The notes below the pieces were generated by a model. That model worked only from the letters and a program-made list of their open reading frames with translations. It made no database searches and was not told the origin of the DNA. A program made the translations under genes and the position numbers. A DNA stretch of 64,000 nucleotides from Mycolicibacterium malmesburyense. Its GTDB lineage: Bacteria; Actinomycetota; Actinomycetes; Mycobacteriales; Mycobacteriaceae. This document shows positions 19,788 through 28,821 of this stretch, piece by piece. Location: contig NZ_CVTB01000222.1 in the NCBI RefSeq assembly GCF_001050015.1, forward strand, positions 105,459 to 169,458. The letters run 5' to 3'. Within the stretch, counting starts at the first letter, position 1. Each line of letters begins with the position of its first letter.

Positions 19788-21274
19788 GCCGAGGAGGTTA
19801 CTCCGCGACCAGCGAGAATGAGGGTAGGACACTCAAGCCGGCCGGGTAGATGATGTGTGGCGACGACGACCGTGCGGTGCGTGGCGAAAAGCGCGCCGGG
19901 CGTGAGCAGGTCGGTCAGTATGCGGTCGGAATCCGCGGCGTCGAGATGTTCGGTCGGTTCGTCGAGCAGCACCGTCGGGGCCGTGCAGAGCAGCGCGCGC
20001 GCCAGCAGCAAACGCCTGCGCTGCCCGGCGGATACGGCGGCCGCCCCGCCGACGAGCACGGTGGCCAGGCCGTCCGGCAGCGCATCCAGCCAGTCGCCGA
20101 GACCGACCCGACCCAATGCGGCCCGTATCTCGTCGTCGCTCGCATCGCCGCGCGCCACCAACATGTTGTCTCGCACCGTGGTGGCGAACAGGTGGGCGTC
20201 CTCGGCGAGAAAGACCGCGGTCGGGTCGCTTTCGGCGATCGAGAGCAGCAGCGTGGTCTTACCCGACCCGCTCGGGCCGACGATCGCCAGGCGGTCGCCG
20301 GGCACCAACGACACCTCCGGAACCGGGGGGCGCTCACGCGTCGAGGCCATCGGGTCGGTGATCTCGGCGAGCCGGCGGGCGGCGATGCGGGACCTGGTGA
20401 GCTGCACGGCGGCGGCCGGCAGTGCGGCGCTCGCCTCGAACGCCGACAGCGGCAACAGCATCAGGACCGCGAGGGTGGTGGGCGCGACCGAGTTCGCGAT
20501 GCCGATCGCCGCGATCACCGAGCCGAGCACGCCGGCGCCGATCGCCGCGGTCGACGTCGCGGCGGAAACCGCGGCGGGCGCCGCCGCCAAGTCCGTCGCC
20601 CGCCCCCAGTCGCGGTGCCGGTGGTCGACTTCGGTGAGGACCGCGTCGAGTTGCCCGCCGACGCGCAGTTCCGGCGCGTGCTCGAGGGCCCGCATCACCG
20701 CCACGTCACGTCCCGAATGATGGTGGGTCGCAGCGTCTTCGGTTGCTTCGGCGGCGCGGGCGGCCATCGCCGGCGCGACGACACCCGCGATCAGCAGGCA
20801 CAGCGCCAGAACGACCGCCGCTTCGACGGAGATGAGGCCGATGCCGACGACGGCGGCGACTCCGAGAACGGCCGCCACGGCGATCGGCAGCACCGCCCGC
20901 ACCACCACGTCGGCGAGATCGTCGACCGATGCGCCGATTCGGGCCACCAGGTCGCCGCTGGACATCCGCATCGCTGTGTCGGCGGGTGTCTCGGCCAGGC
21001 GCCGGTACATCGACTCGCGGGTGTCGGCGGCCGAGCGCAGCGCGGTGTCGTGCGCAGCCAGTCGCTGGCAGTAACCCAGCACCCCGCGCGAGATGCCCAG
21101 CGCGCGCACCGCCACCACCGCGACGGTGAGGTCGAGCACGGGCGGCATCTGCCACGCCCTGGTGATCAGCCACGCCGAGATCGCCGCCAGCGCCAAGGCG
21201 CTGCCCAGCGACAGCACGCCGAGCACCACCGCGAGCGTCAACCGCCCCAACCGGGCCCTCACCAACTCACGCAT
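19784..21274 (-). CDS. cydC: Heterodimeric ABC exporter subunit CydC (cytochrome bd assembly)
   Basis: Half-transporter that pairs with CydD to export cysteine/glutathione and allow cytochrome bd assembly. About 496 residues starting at MRELVRARLGRL (ATG 21274), inside the last bases of cydD. Six membrane helices lie in the first 300 residues. The nucleotide-binding domain has Walker [14 protein letters not shown], signature VSAGQRRRLLLARAL and Walker B TVLLDEPTEHLD. Followed by the DUF4190-like gene with an ATGA overlap. Confidence 0.92.
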   Translation of the reverse strand: MRELVRARLGRLTLAVVLGVLSLGSALALAAISAWLITRAWQMPPVLDLTVAVVAVRALGISRGVLGYCQRLAAHDTALRSAADTRESMYRRLAETPADTAMRMSSGDLVARIGASVDDLADVVVRAVLPIAVAAVLGVAAVVGIGLISVEAAVVLALCLLIAGVVAPAMAARAAEATEDAATHHHSGRDVAVMRALEHAPELRVGGQLDAVLTEVDHRHRDWGRATDLAAAPAAVSAATSTAAIGAGVLGSVIAAIGIANSVAPTTLAVLMLLPLSAFEASAALPAAAVQLTRSRIAARRLAEITDPMASTRERPPVPEVSLVPGDRLAIVGPSGSGKTTLLLSIAESDPTAVFLAEDAHLFATTVRDNMLVARGDASDDEIRAALGRVGLGDWLDALPDGLATVLVGGAAAVSAGQRRRLLLARALLCTAPTVLLDEPTEHLDAADSDRILTDLLTPGALFATHRTVVVATHHLPGRLECPTLILAGRGVTSSA

Positions 21275-22844
21275 CGACGCGGTCTCCCATGAACAACACC
21301 CGGTCACCGATCGCACGCACCCGGTCGCGGTGCCCCACCACCAGCACGGTGGCCCCGGCCCGCGCCCGCGCGACGATCGCGTCGAGCACACGGGCCTCCA
21401 TCACGGCATCCAGGTGCGAGGTCGGCTCGTCGAGCAGCAGCACCGGCGCGGGCGAGCCCAGTGCCCGCACCAGGCCGAGCCGTTGACGCTGACCGAGCGA
21501 CAAACCGGTACCGTCACGACCGAGCTCGGTGTCCAGTCCCTGCGGCAGCGTCGCGAGCACGTCGTCGAAACCGGCTGCGCGGCACGCATTCTCCAGATCG
21601 GGGATGGGACCGAACAGTTCGAGGTTGGTCCGCACGCTGCCCGGTACCAGCATCGGGCGGTGCGGCAGCCACGAGACCTGGGCCCACCACGACGGCAGGT
21701 CGAGGTCGCCGACATCGATCCCGTCGACCGAGACTTCGCCCGGGTGCAGACCGAGGATCGTGTGCAGCAACGTGGATTTCCCGGCGCCGTTGGGCCCGGT
21801 CAGCACCGTCACCCGGCCCGGATCGACATCCTCGGCGAGGCCGCCGAGGTGGATCGTGGCCCCCGCCGCCCCCACCGCCCGGGTGCCCGCTGGACGAGGT
21901 GGAACGGCGTCGAGGAGCCGCAGCGCGGCCTCGGCGGCGGTCTTGCCGTCCTGTGCGGCGTGGAACTCCACCCCGACACGGCGAAGCGGCCAGAACACCT
22001 CCGGTGCGAGCAGCAGAGCGGTCAGCCCCGCGGTCAGCGTCATCTCACCGAACACCAGTCTCAGGCCGATGCCGACGGCGACGAGCGCGACGCCCAGCGT
22101 GGCCAGCAGCTCGAGCACCAGTGCCGACAGGAAAGCTATCCGAAGCGTGGCCATCGTCGAACGACGATGCGCCGCAGCCAGTTCGGTGATGCGGGCGACC
22201 GATCCCTCGAGGCGGCCCAGCGCCTTCAACGTCGGAATCCCCGCCACCAGGTCGAGCATCCGAGACTGCAGCGTGCCCATCGCCGCCAGGGCGGCCTCCG
22301 AGCGGTCCCTGGTCAGCAGCCCGATCAACACCATGAAGATCGGGATGAGCGGCAGCGCGATCAGCACGATGATCGCCGAACGCCAATCGACGACGGCGAT
22401 CACCAGCACCGCCGCCGGCGTGAGGATGCCGGCGAGGAACACCGCGGGCAGGTACGCCGTCAGGAACGGTCGCAAGCCATCGAGCCCGCGGGTGATCAGC
22501 GCCGCTGTGGTGTCGCGTTCGGCCGCAAGAAGGCGCGGGGGCAGCGCGGTGACCGCGCGCAGCATCCGGCCGGACAACTCCGCGATCACCTGTGTGGCGC
22601 CCGTCGACGCCAACCTGCTCTGCAGCCAGTGCGCGACGGTGCGAATCGTCCACAGTCCCACCAGGAGCGCGAGCGAACCGACCCAGTGCCGGAGGTGGCG
22701 CGCCGAGGGATCGGTGATCACCCCGGCCACGACGTCGGCGAGCACCACGGCCGCGCCGATCGTCGCGCCGGTGATGAGCACCCCGCACGCCACCGATGCG
22801 AAGAGGTACGTTCGCATCGCTCGCGAGGCTCGCCACAGGTTCAT
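21267..22844 (-). CDS. cydD: Heterodimeric ABC exporter subunit CydD (cytochrome bd assembly)
   Basis: Partner of CydC. About 525 residues from the ATG at 22844 (MNLWRASRAMRTYLFASVACG), which overlaps the cydB stop as ATGA; the frame is open further upstream, but that part lies antiparallel to nothing conserved and runs inside cydB. Transmembrane domain in residues 1-300; nucleotide-binding domain with Walker A VLTGPNGAGKSTLL, signature LSLGQRQRLGLVRAL and Walker B PVLLLDEPTSHLD. In M. tuberculosis the order cydA-cydB-cydD-cydC is the same. Confidence 0.92.
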   Translation of the reverse strand: MNLWRASRAMRTYLFASVACGVLITGATIGAAVVLADVVAGVITDPSARHLRHWVGSLALLVGLWTIRTVAHWLQSRLASTGATQVIAELSGRMLRAVTALPPRLLAAERDTTAALITRGLDGLRPFLTAYLPAVFLAGILTPAAVLVIAVVDWRSAIIVLIALPLIPIFMVLIGLLTRDRSEAALAAMGTLQSRMLDLVAGIPTLKALGRLEGSVARITELAAAHRRSTMATLRIAFLSALVLELLATLGVALVAVGIGLRLVFGEMTLTAGLTALLLAPEVFWPLRRVGVEFHAAQDGKTAAEAALRLLDAVPPRPAGTRAVGAAGATIHLGGLAEDVDPGRVTVLTGPNGAGKSTLLHTILGLHPGEVSVDGIDVGDLDLPSWWAQVSWLPHRPMLVPGSVRTNLELFGPIPDLENACRAAGFDDVLATLPQGLDTELGRDGTGLSLGQRQRLGLVRALGSPAPVLLLDEPTSHLDAVMEARVLDAIVARARAGATVLVVGHRDRVRAIGDRVLFMGDRVDA

Positions 22845-23887
22845 GAACGGCGCCGCGTCAATCCCACCGGATCGGGTATCCGGTCGGCCGAGATACGTTG
22901 CCGGAACACCCAATACGTCCACCCCTGGTACAGCAGCACCAGCGGGGCGAACACCAGCGCCGCCCAACTCATGATCGTCAACGTGTACGGGCTGGAGGCG
23001 GCGTTGTCGATCGTCAGGCTGTAGGCCGGATCGATCATCGACGGCATCAGGTTCGGATAGAGCACACCGAAGAGCAGCACGACGACCGCCGCGACGGTCA
23101 CCGTCGTGTACGCGAACGCCCGGCCCTCGCCGACACCGCGCCACACCCGCAGAGTGGCCGCCAGCTGCGCCAAACCGGCGGCGAGCAGCACCATCCAGGT
23201 CCAGTCCTTACCGTGCTCGAGCTGCGTCCACAGGCCGAACGAGGCCAGCACCGCGGTCACCGGCAGCGCCAGCCGGCGGGCGAACCGCAACGCCTCTTCG
23301 CGCACTGCGCCATCGGTTTTCAGGGCGACGAACACGGCGCCGTGGAACAGGAACAGCCCGGCCGTGGTGAGGCCGCCGAGCAACGTGTAGCCGTTGACGA
23401 GATCACCGAGCGAGGCGCGCAGCTGTTTGTCGGCGTCGATGGGAAGCCCGCGCACCAGGGCGGCGAACGCGACGCCCCACAGCGCGGCGGGAACCCATGA
23501 CCCGAAGGCGATCCCGATGTCGGCCCACCGGCGCCAGTCGGGATCGTCGATCTTGCCGCGCCACTCGATCGCCACGACGCGCAGGATCATCGACACCAGG
23601 ATCGCCAACAGCGGCAGATACAGCCCCGAGAACATGGTGGCGTACCAGTCGGGGAAGGCGGCGAACATCGCGCCGCCCGCGGTGATCAGCCAGACCTCGT
23701 TGCCGTCCCACACCGGCCCAATGGTGTTGAGCACCGCGCGGCGGCGTCGTTCGGCATCGTCACCCGCGCCGCGGCCGAACATGCCCATCAGCATGCCGAC
23801 CCCGAAGTCGAATCCCTCCAGGACGAAGAACCCGAGGAACAACCCCGCCATCACCACGAACCACAGCTCTTGTAGCGCCATTGCCAC
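22841..23887 (-). CDS. cydB: Cytochrome bd oxidase subunit II
   Basis: Membrane subunit of the bd-type quinol oxidase, a high-affinity terminal oxidase used under low oxygen and under respiratory inhibition. 348 residues, about eight or nine helices. The N terminus LQELWFVVMAGLFLGFFVLEGFDFGVGM is diagnostic, followed by NTIGPVWDGNEVWLITAGGAMFAAFP. ATG at 23887, eight bases after cydA. Overlaps cydD by four bases. Confidence 0.95.
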   Translation of the reverse strand: MAMALQELWFVVMAGLFLGFFVLEGFDFGVGMLMGMFGRGAGDDAERRRRAVLNTIGPVWDGNEVWLITAGGAMFAAFPDWYATMFSGLYLPLLAILVSMILRVVAIEWRGKIDDPDWRRWADIGIAFGSWVPAALWGVAFAALVRGLPIDADKQLRASLGDLVNGYTLLGGLTTAGLFLFHGAVFVALKTDGAVREEALRFARRLALPVTAVLASFGLWTQLEHGKDWTWMVLLAAGLAQLAATLRVWRGVGEGRAFAYTTVTVAAVVVLLFGVLYPNLMPSMIDPAYSLTIDNAASSPYTLTIMSWAALVFAPLVLLYQGWTYWVFRQRISADRIPDPVGLTRRRS

Positions 23888-23895
23888 AGCTCCTC

Positions 23896-25344
23896 TCAGT
23901 ACGCGAACGACAGCGGCGCCACCTCGTCGCTGCCGGGCGGCAGCGGGGCGGCGGGCTCGGTGTCGTGTTCCTGCGGACCCTCGACGGTGTAGCGGCGGAT
24001 GAGCCAGAACCAGATGACCGCGAGCACGGCGTACACCAACGTGAACGCCACCAGTGACAGCACGACCATGCCGACCGGATGCCCGGACACCCCCTCGGCG
24101 ACGGTCAATCGGATCATCGGATCACCGGTCGGGTTGGGGACCACCACCCAGGGCTGGCGGCCCATCTCGGTGAACACCCATCCGGCACTGTTGGCCAAGA
24201 ACGGTGCGGGCAGGGCCGCGAGCGCGAACCGGGACAGCCAGCGCGACTGCGGAATCCGGCGGCGACGCGTCAGCCACAGCACCGTCAGCGAGAACAGCAC
24301 GGGAACCGCCAGCAACCCGATCATCGCGCGGAACGACCAGTACGTCACGAAGAGGTTGGGCCGGTAGTCGCCCGGTCCGAACTTCTCCACGTACTGGCTC
24401 TGCAGGTCGTTGATCCCCTCGAGGCGCACACCCTCGAATTCACCCTTGGCCAGGAACGGCAACACGTAGGGCACGTCGATGAGGTGGACGACGCTGTCAC
24501 AGTTGTTGTGCGTGCCGACGGTCAGAATGGAGAAGTTGGGATCGGTTGCGGTGTGGCACAACGATTCTGCCGACGCCATCTTCATCGGCTGCTGCTCGAA
24601 CATGAGCTTGCCCTGGACGTCGCCGGTGACGACGAGGCCGAGCGTGGACGCCAGCACGACGATGCAGCCCAAGATCGCGGCGGGCCGGTACATCGACTGC
24701 GCCTCATTCTCGTTGCGCGCCCGGATCATCCACCACACGCACACCCCCGCGACGAAGGTGCCCGCGGTGAGGAACGCCCCGAACACCGCATGGGTGAACG
24801 CGGCGATCGCCGTGTTGTTCGTGAACAGGGCGACGATGCTGGTCAACTCCGCGCGACCGGTGTCGGGGTTCACCCGGGCGCCGACGGGGTGCTGCATCCA
24901 CGAGTTCGCGGCGATGATGAAGAACGCCGACAGGTTCACCGCGATGGCCACCACCCAGATGCAGGCGAGATGGACGAGCCGGGGGAGTCGGGTCCAGCCG
25001 AAGATCCACAGGCCGAGGAACGTCGACTCGAAGAAGAAGGCGGCCAGGCCCTCCATCGCCAACGGCGCGCCGAAGACGTCGCCGACGAAGCGGGAGTACT
25101 CGCTCCAGTTCATGCCGAACTGGAACTCCTGGACGATGCCGGTGGCCACGCCGAGGGCGAAGTTGATCAGGAACAGCTTGCCGAAGAAGCGGGTGAGGCG
25201 GTACCAAGACGTGTTGCCGGTGACCAGCCACGTGGTCTGCATGGCCGCGATCAACGGCGCCAGCCCGATGGTCAGCGGGACGAAGATGAAGTGGTAGACG
25301 GTGGTGATGCCGAACTGCCACCGCGACACATCGAGCGCGTCCAT
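23896..25344 (-). CDS. cydA: Cytochrome bd oxidase subunit I
   Basis: Heme-carrying, quinol-oxidising subunit. 482 residues. Heme ligand regions visible: VYHFIFVPLTIG near residue 20 (His), INFALGVATGIVQEFQFGMNW (conserved Glu), THAVFGAFLTAG (His) and GWVFTEMGRQPW (Met plus the GRQPW motif). The Q-loop is short, as in other actinobacteria. ATG at 25344 has a purine-rich ribosome site (GAAGAGGGTGAG). A CRP-like palindrome lies about 60-70 bases upstream. First gene of the cydABDC-DUF4190 operon. Confidence 0.95.
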   Translation of the reverse strand: MDALDVSRWQFGITTVYHFIFVPLTIGLAPLIAAMQTTWLVTGNTSWYRLTRFFGKLFLINFALGVATGIVQEFQFGMNWSEYSRFVGDVFGAPLAMEGLAAFFFESTFLGLWIFGWTRLPRLVHLACIWVVAIAVNLSAFFIIAANSWMQHPVGARVNPDTGRAELTSIVALFTNNTAIAAFTHAVFGAFLTAGTFVAGVCVWWMIRARNENEAQSMYRPAAILGCIVVLASTLGLVVTGDVQGKLMFEQQPMKMASAESLCHTATDPNFSILTVGTHNNCDSVVHLIDVPYVLPFLAKGEFEGVRLEGINDLQSQYVEKFGPGDYRPNLFVTYWSFRAMIGLLAVPVLFSLTVLWLTRRRRIPQSRWLSRFALAALPAPFLANSAGWVFTEMGRQPWVVVPNPTGDPMIRLTVAEGVSGHPVGMVVLSLVAFTLVYAVLAVIWFWLIRRYTVEGPQEHDTEPAAPLPPGSDEVAPLSFAY

Positions 25345-25400
25345 CTCACCCTCTTCCGTGGCTGTGGCACCAGCCTACGACAGGGTGTAGTAGACGTCAG

Positions 25401-25416
25401 TGTGTGTTAGCTCACC
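25401..25416 (-). promoter_or_regulatory. CRP-like operator upstream of cydA
   Basis: TGTGT-N6-TCACC matches the mycobacterial CRP consensus TGTGA-N6-TCACA at eight of ten positions. It lies 57-72 bases upstream of the cydA ATG and overlaps the stop codon of the upstream gene. CRP control of cydAB has been reported in M. smegmatis. Site assignment here is inference from the motif. Confidence 0.5.
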
Positions 25417-26009
25417 GGCTCCTCGGCCGCAGGTGAGGAGGCCGTTCCCGCGGCTGGGAGGTCCTTGGAGGCCTTGCGGATGCCGAAGGCGGTGACGATC
25501 TCGAAGATGCCGATCACGACCAGCGAGATACCGGCCACCACCGTCAGGATCGCCAGCGACTCGAACGGGGCGGCGAGCATGACGACACCCGCGATCAGGC
25601 TGATGACACCGACGAAGATCTCCCAGACGCGGCCGGGCAGCGTCGGGTCGCTGATCGCCGACACCGCCGTGGCGACACCGCGGAAGATGAAGCCGATGCC
25701 GATCCAGATCGCCAGCAGCAGGATCGACTCCTGCAGGCTGCGGAAGCACAACACGGCGAGGATGAGGGCCGCGGCACCGGAGATGAACAACAGGACCCGG
25801 CCGCCGGCCGAAACATGCAGGCTGAACGCGAAGATGACCTGCGCGATGCCGGCGACCAGCAGGTACGCCCCGAAGAAGATCGCGGCGATGACGATGGTCT
25901 TGCCCGGCCACACCCAGACGGCCACGCCGAGCGCCACCGCGAGGAGTCCGGAGACCAGGGTTGTCTTCCACAGATGCCGCAGCAAGGTCGGCGGTGCAGA
26001 GCTAGTCAT
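25407..26009 (-). CDS. HdeD/DUF308 family membrane protein
   Basis: 200 residues with six hydrophobic helices in three hairpins, typical of HdeD-like DUF308 proteins (LVSGLLAVALGVAVWVWPG, SGAAALILAVLCF, GVISLIAGVVMLAAPF). These proteins have been linked to acid resistance in E. coli; the mycobacterial role is unknown. Position matches Rv1624c, upstream of cydA in M. tuberculosis. The cytoplasmic tail is Ala/Pro/Glu-rich. ATG at 26009. The gap to cydA is 62 bases and holds the CRP-like site, so the two are probably separate transcription units. Confidence 0.85.
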   Translation of the reverse strand: MTSSAPPTLLRHLWKTTLVSGLLAVALGVAVWVWPGKTIVIAAIFFGAYLLVAGIAQVIFAFSLHVSAGGRVLLFISGAAALILAVLCFRSLQESILLLAIWIGIGFIFRGVATAVSAISDPTLPGRVWEIFVGVISLIAGVVMLAAPFESLAILTVVAGISLVVIGIFEIVTAFGIRKASKDLPAAGTASSPAAEEPVS

Positions 26010-26190
26010 TGGCGCAGTGTGGCATAGGGATATGGAAGGGATCGTCGCATTTCGATATCGATTCGGCCCTCAGTCGTGAAGTCGCGACGCAAGCACGCGT
26101 TTGGTTCCCCTGCCGTGGCGTGAGCTCTCTACTACTGTTCCGTTACCGGTGCTTCGTACCGGTTTCACGACGCAGAAAGTAGGGGCATCC

Positions 26191-27117
26191 GTGTTAGGTG
26201 ACTGTCACAACCGTCGAGGCAGATTGTGGCGCTTCGCAGTCGTATTCGCCGCGGCCGGTGCGCTGGCCATGTCCGGGTGCGCCAGCGGTGGAGGAGGCGG
26301 CGGCGGTGGTGATTCCACCGACGCACCCCCGACCGTCTCGGCGGCGAAGGTCGACGAGATCGCCAATACCGTTCCGGAGGTCATCAAGTCGTCCGGCAAG
26401 CTGGTGATCGGCGTCAACATCCCGTATGCCCCCAACGAATTCAAGGACCCCAGCGGCAAGATCGTCGGCTTCGACGTGGATCTGATGAACGCGATCGCCG
26501 CCACGCTCGGGTTGACGCCCGAATACCGGGAGTCTGATTTCGCGAAGATCATCCCGTCGATCCAGGGCGGTACCTACAACGTCGGGATGTCGTCGTTCAC
26601 CGACACCAAGGAACGCGAAGAGACGGTCGACTTCGTCACCTACTTCAACGCCGGCACCATGTGGGCACAGCGGCCGGGCTCGCAGATCGACCCCAACGAC
26701 GCCTGCGGCAAGAAGGTCGCGGTGCAGGCGACGACCACCCAAGAGGCCGAAGAACTTCCGGCGAAGAATCAGGCGTGCGTCGATGCCGGCAAGCCGCCCA
26801 TCGAGATCGTTCCGTTCGACGGACAGGACGCCGCCACCAACGCGGTGGTGCTCGGCCAGGTCGACGCGATGTCGGCGGACTCCCCGGTGACCTCGTACGC
26901 GATCAAGCAGAGCAACGGCAAACTCGAACCCGCCGGCGACATCTTCGACTCGGCGCCCTACGGCTGGCCGGTCCAGAAGGGGTCGGCGCTCGCGCAGTCG
27001 CTGCAGAAGGCGCTCGAGCATCTGATCGAAGAAGGCACATACCGCGAAATCGCCGCCAACTGGGGCGTCGAGAACGGGATGATCGACAAGCCGGTCATCA
27101 ACGGCGCCGTCTCGTAA
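26191..27117 (+). CDS. Polar amino-acid ABC transporter substrate-binding lipoprotein
   Basis: Extracytoplasmic binding protein of the SBP_bac_3 family, about 308 residues from the GTG at 26191, which follows a ribosome site (AGTAGGGG). A signal sequence with lipobox LAMSGC predicts a diacylglyceryl-modified lipoprotein, a substrate for Lgt. A Gly-rich linker follows the Cys. Core motifs: LVIGVNIPYAPNEFKDPSGKIVGFDVDLMNAI, then DFAKIIPSIQGG and SFTDTKEREETVDFVTYF. The ligand is probably a polar or charged amino acid; the exact one cannot be read. First gene of an apparent five-gene operon with permease, ATPase, sensor kinase and response regulator. Confidence 0.88.
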   Translation: MLGDCHNRRGRLWRFAVVFAAAGALAMSGCASGGGGGGGGDSTDAPPTVSAAKVDEIANTVPEVIKSSGKLVIGVNIPYAPNEFKDPSGKIVGFDVDLMNAIAATLGLTPEYRESDFAKIIPSIQGGTYNVGMSSFTDTKEREETVDFVTYFNAGTMWAQRPGSQIDPNDACGKKVAVQATTTQEAEELPAKNQACVDAGKPPIEIVPFDGQDAATNAVVLGQVDAMSADSPVTSYAIKQSNGKLEPAGDIFDSAPYGWPVQKGSALAQSLQKALEHLIEEGTYREIAANWGVENGMIDKPVINGAVS

Positions 27118-27127
27118 AGGACGTGAC

Positions 27128-28060
27128 ATGACCGATGTCGACACGTCGTCACCCGCTGCCCCTGCCGCCATCGATGCGGTGCCGCTACGCCATCCGTGGC
27201 GGTGGGTGGCGGCGGTCGTCATCGTCATACTCGTCGCCCTCTTCGTGTACGGCGCGGCGACCAACGAGTCCTACCGGTGGTCGACGTACGGGGAGTACCT
27301 CTTCAACGAACGGGTGTTGACGGTCGGCGTCCTCAACACCTTGCAACTGACCATCTACTCGATGGTGCTCGCGATCGCACTCGGGGTGCTCCTGGCGGTG
27401 ATGCGCCTGTCACCGAACCCGGTGCTGAAAGCCGTTGCGTGGGTGTATCTGTGGATCTTCCGCGGCACCCCGGTGTACGTGCAGCTGGTGTTCTGGGGGC
27501 TGCTGCCCACGATCTACCAGAACATCCAGCTCGGCGTGCCGTTCGGTCCGTCGCTGTTGCAGGTGAACCTGCAGGCGCTGTCGATCCCGTTCCTGCTCGC
27601 GATCCTCGGCCTGGCGCTCAACGAGGCCGCCTACATGGCCGAGATCATCCGCGCGGGAATCAGTTCCGTGCCCGAAGGCCAGGCGGAGGCCTCGACGGCG
27701 CTGGGCATGTCGTGGGGAATGACCATGCGACGCACCGTGCTTCCGCAGGCGATGCGGGTGATCATTCCGCCCACCGGCAACGAGGTGATCAGCATGCTGA
27801 AGACCACCTCGCTGGTGACCGCGGTGCCCTTCACGCTGGACCTGTACGGCATCACCTCGCGGGAGATCGCCGCGCGCATCTTCGAACCCGTTCCACTGCT
27901 GCTGGTCGCCGCGACGTGGTACCTGGCGATCACCAGCGTGCTCATGGTCGGCCAGTACTACCTCGAGCGCTATTACTCGCGTGGTGCGTCGCGCAAGCTG
28001 ACCACCAAACAACTCGAGGCGCTGGCCAAGGCGCAGACACTGGGAGAGGCGCATCCGTGA
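27128..28060 (+). CDS. Amino-acid ABC transporter permease (HisMQ family)
   Basis: 310 residues with about five or six membrane helices. The binding-protein-dependent transport EAA loop is seen in [37 protein letters not shown], which contacts the ATPase. Also [14 protein letters not shown], typical of polar amino-acid permeases. An N-terminal hydrophilic stretch and a cytoplasmic C-terminal tail flank the core. Only one permease gene is present, so it likely acts as a homodimer. The stop overlaps the ATPase GTG. Confidence 0.92.
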   Translation: MTDVDTSSPAAPAAIDAVPLRHPWRWVAAVVIVILVALFVYGAATNESYRWSTYGEYLFNERVLTVGVLNTLQLTIYSMVLAIALGVLLAVMRLSPNPVLKAVAWVYLWIFRGTPVYVQLVFWGLLPTIYQNIQLGVPFGPSLLQVNLQALSIPFLLAILGLALNEAAYMAEIIRAGISSVPEGQAEASTALGMSWGMTMRRTVLPQAMRVIIPPTGNEVISMLKTTSLVTAVPFTLDLYGITSREIAARIFEPVPLLLVAATWYLAITSVLMVGQYYLERYYSRGASRKLTTKQLEALAKAQTLGEAHP

Positions 28061-28818
28061 CACCGATGGTCAAGGCCGAGGCCGTGTGCAAGAACTTCGG
28101 TGCGCTGCAGGTGCTCAAGGGCGTCACGCTCGAGATCGGTCGCGGCGAGGTGCTGTGTATGGTCGGCCCGTCCGGTTCGGGCAAGTCGACGTTCCTGCGC
28201 TGCATCAACCATCTCGAGCAAGTCAACGCCGGGCGCCTGTACGTCGACGGGGAGCTGATCGGATACCGCGAGCGCGGCAACAAGATTTACGAGATGCCCC
28301 TGCGGGAGGCCGCGCGTCAGCGCCGTGACATCGGCATGGTCTTCCAGCACTTCAACCTGTTTCCCCACCGCACCGCGCTGGAGAACATCATCGAGGCGCC
28401 CATCCACGTCAAACGGGTCAAGAAGGACGATGCGGTGGCGCGGGCCCGTGACCTGCTCGACCAGGTCGGGCTGTCCGCGAAGGCCGACGCCTATCCCGCG
28501 CAGTTGTCCGGAGGTCAGCAGCAGCGCGTCGCGATCGCCCGCGCACTGGCGATGAGCCCCAAGCTGATGCTGTTCGACGAGCCCACCTCGGCGCTGGACC
28601 CCGAGCTCGTCGGCGAGGTGCTCGAGGTGATGAAAAAGCTTGCGGCCGAGGGTATGACGATGGTGGTGGTGACACACGAGATGGGGTTTGCCCGCGAGGT
28701 GGCCAATCACCTGGTGTTCATGGACGGCGGTGTGGTCGTCGAGAGCGGGCCGCCGCGCGAAGTGCTGTCCAACCCGAAACACGAACGCACGAAGGCGTTT
28801 CTGTCCAAGGTGCTGTAG
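28057..28818 (+). CDS. Amino-acid ABC transporter ATP-binding protein
   Basis: Energises the uptake system. 253 residues. Walker [16 protein letters not shown]-loop [11 protein letters not shown], signature [15 protein letters not shown], Walker [13 protein letters not shown], switch His in [10 protein letters not shown]: all GlnQ-type. GTG at 28057 overlaps the permease stop and has GGAGAG eight to nine bases upstream; an ATG at 28066 is the alternative. The frame is open far upstream, but that part is an antisense-like Arg-rich shadow of the permease gene. Three bases separate it from the kinase gene. Confidence 0.94.
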   Translation: MTPMVKAEAVCKNFGALQVLKGVTLEIGRGEVLCMVGPSGSGKSTFLRCINHLEQVNAGRLYVDGELIGYRERGNKIYEMPLREAARQRRDIGMVFQHFNLFPHRTALENIIEAPIHVKRVKKDDAVARARDLLDQVGLSAKADAYPAQLSGGQQQRVAIARALAMSPKLMLFDEPTSALDPELVGEVLEVMKKLAAEGMTMVVVTHEMGFAREVANHLVFMDGGVVVESGPPREVLSNPKHERTKAFLSKVL

Positions 28819-28821
28819 ACA

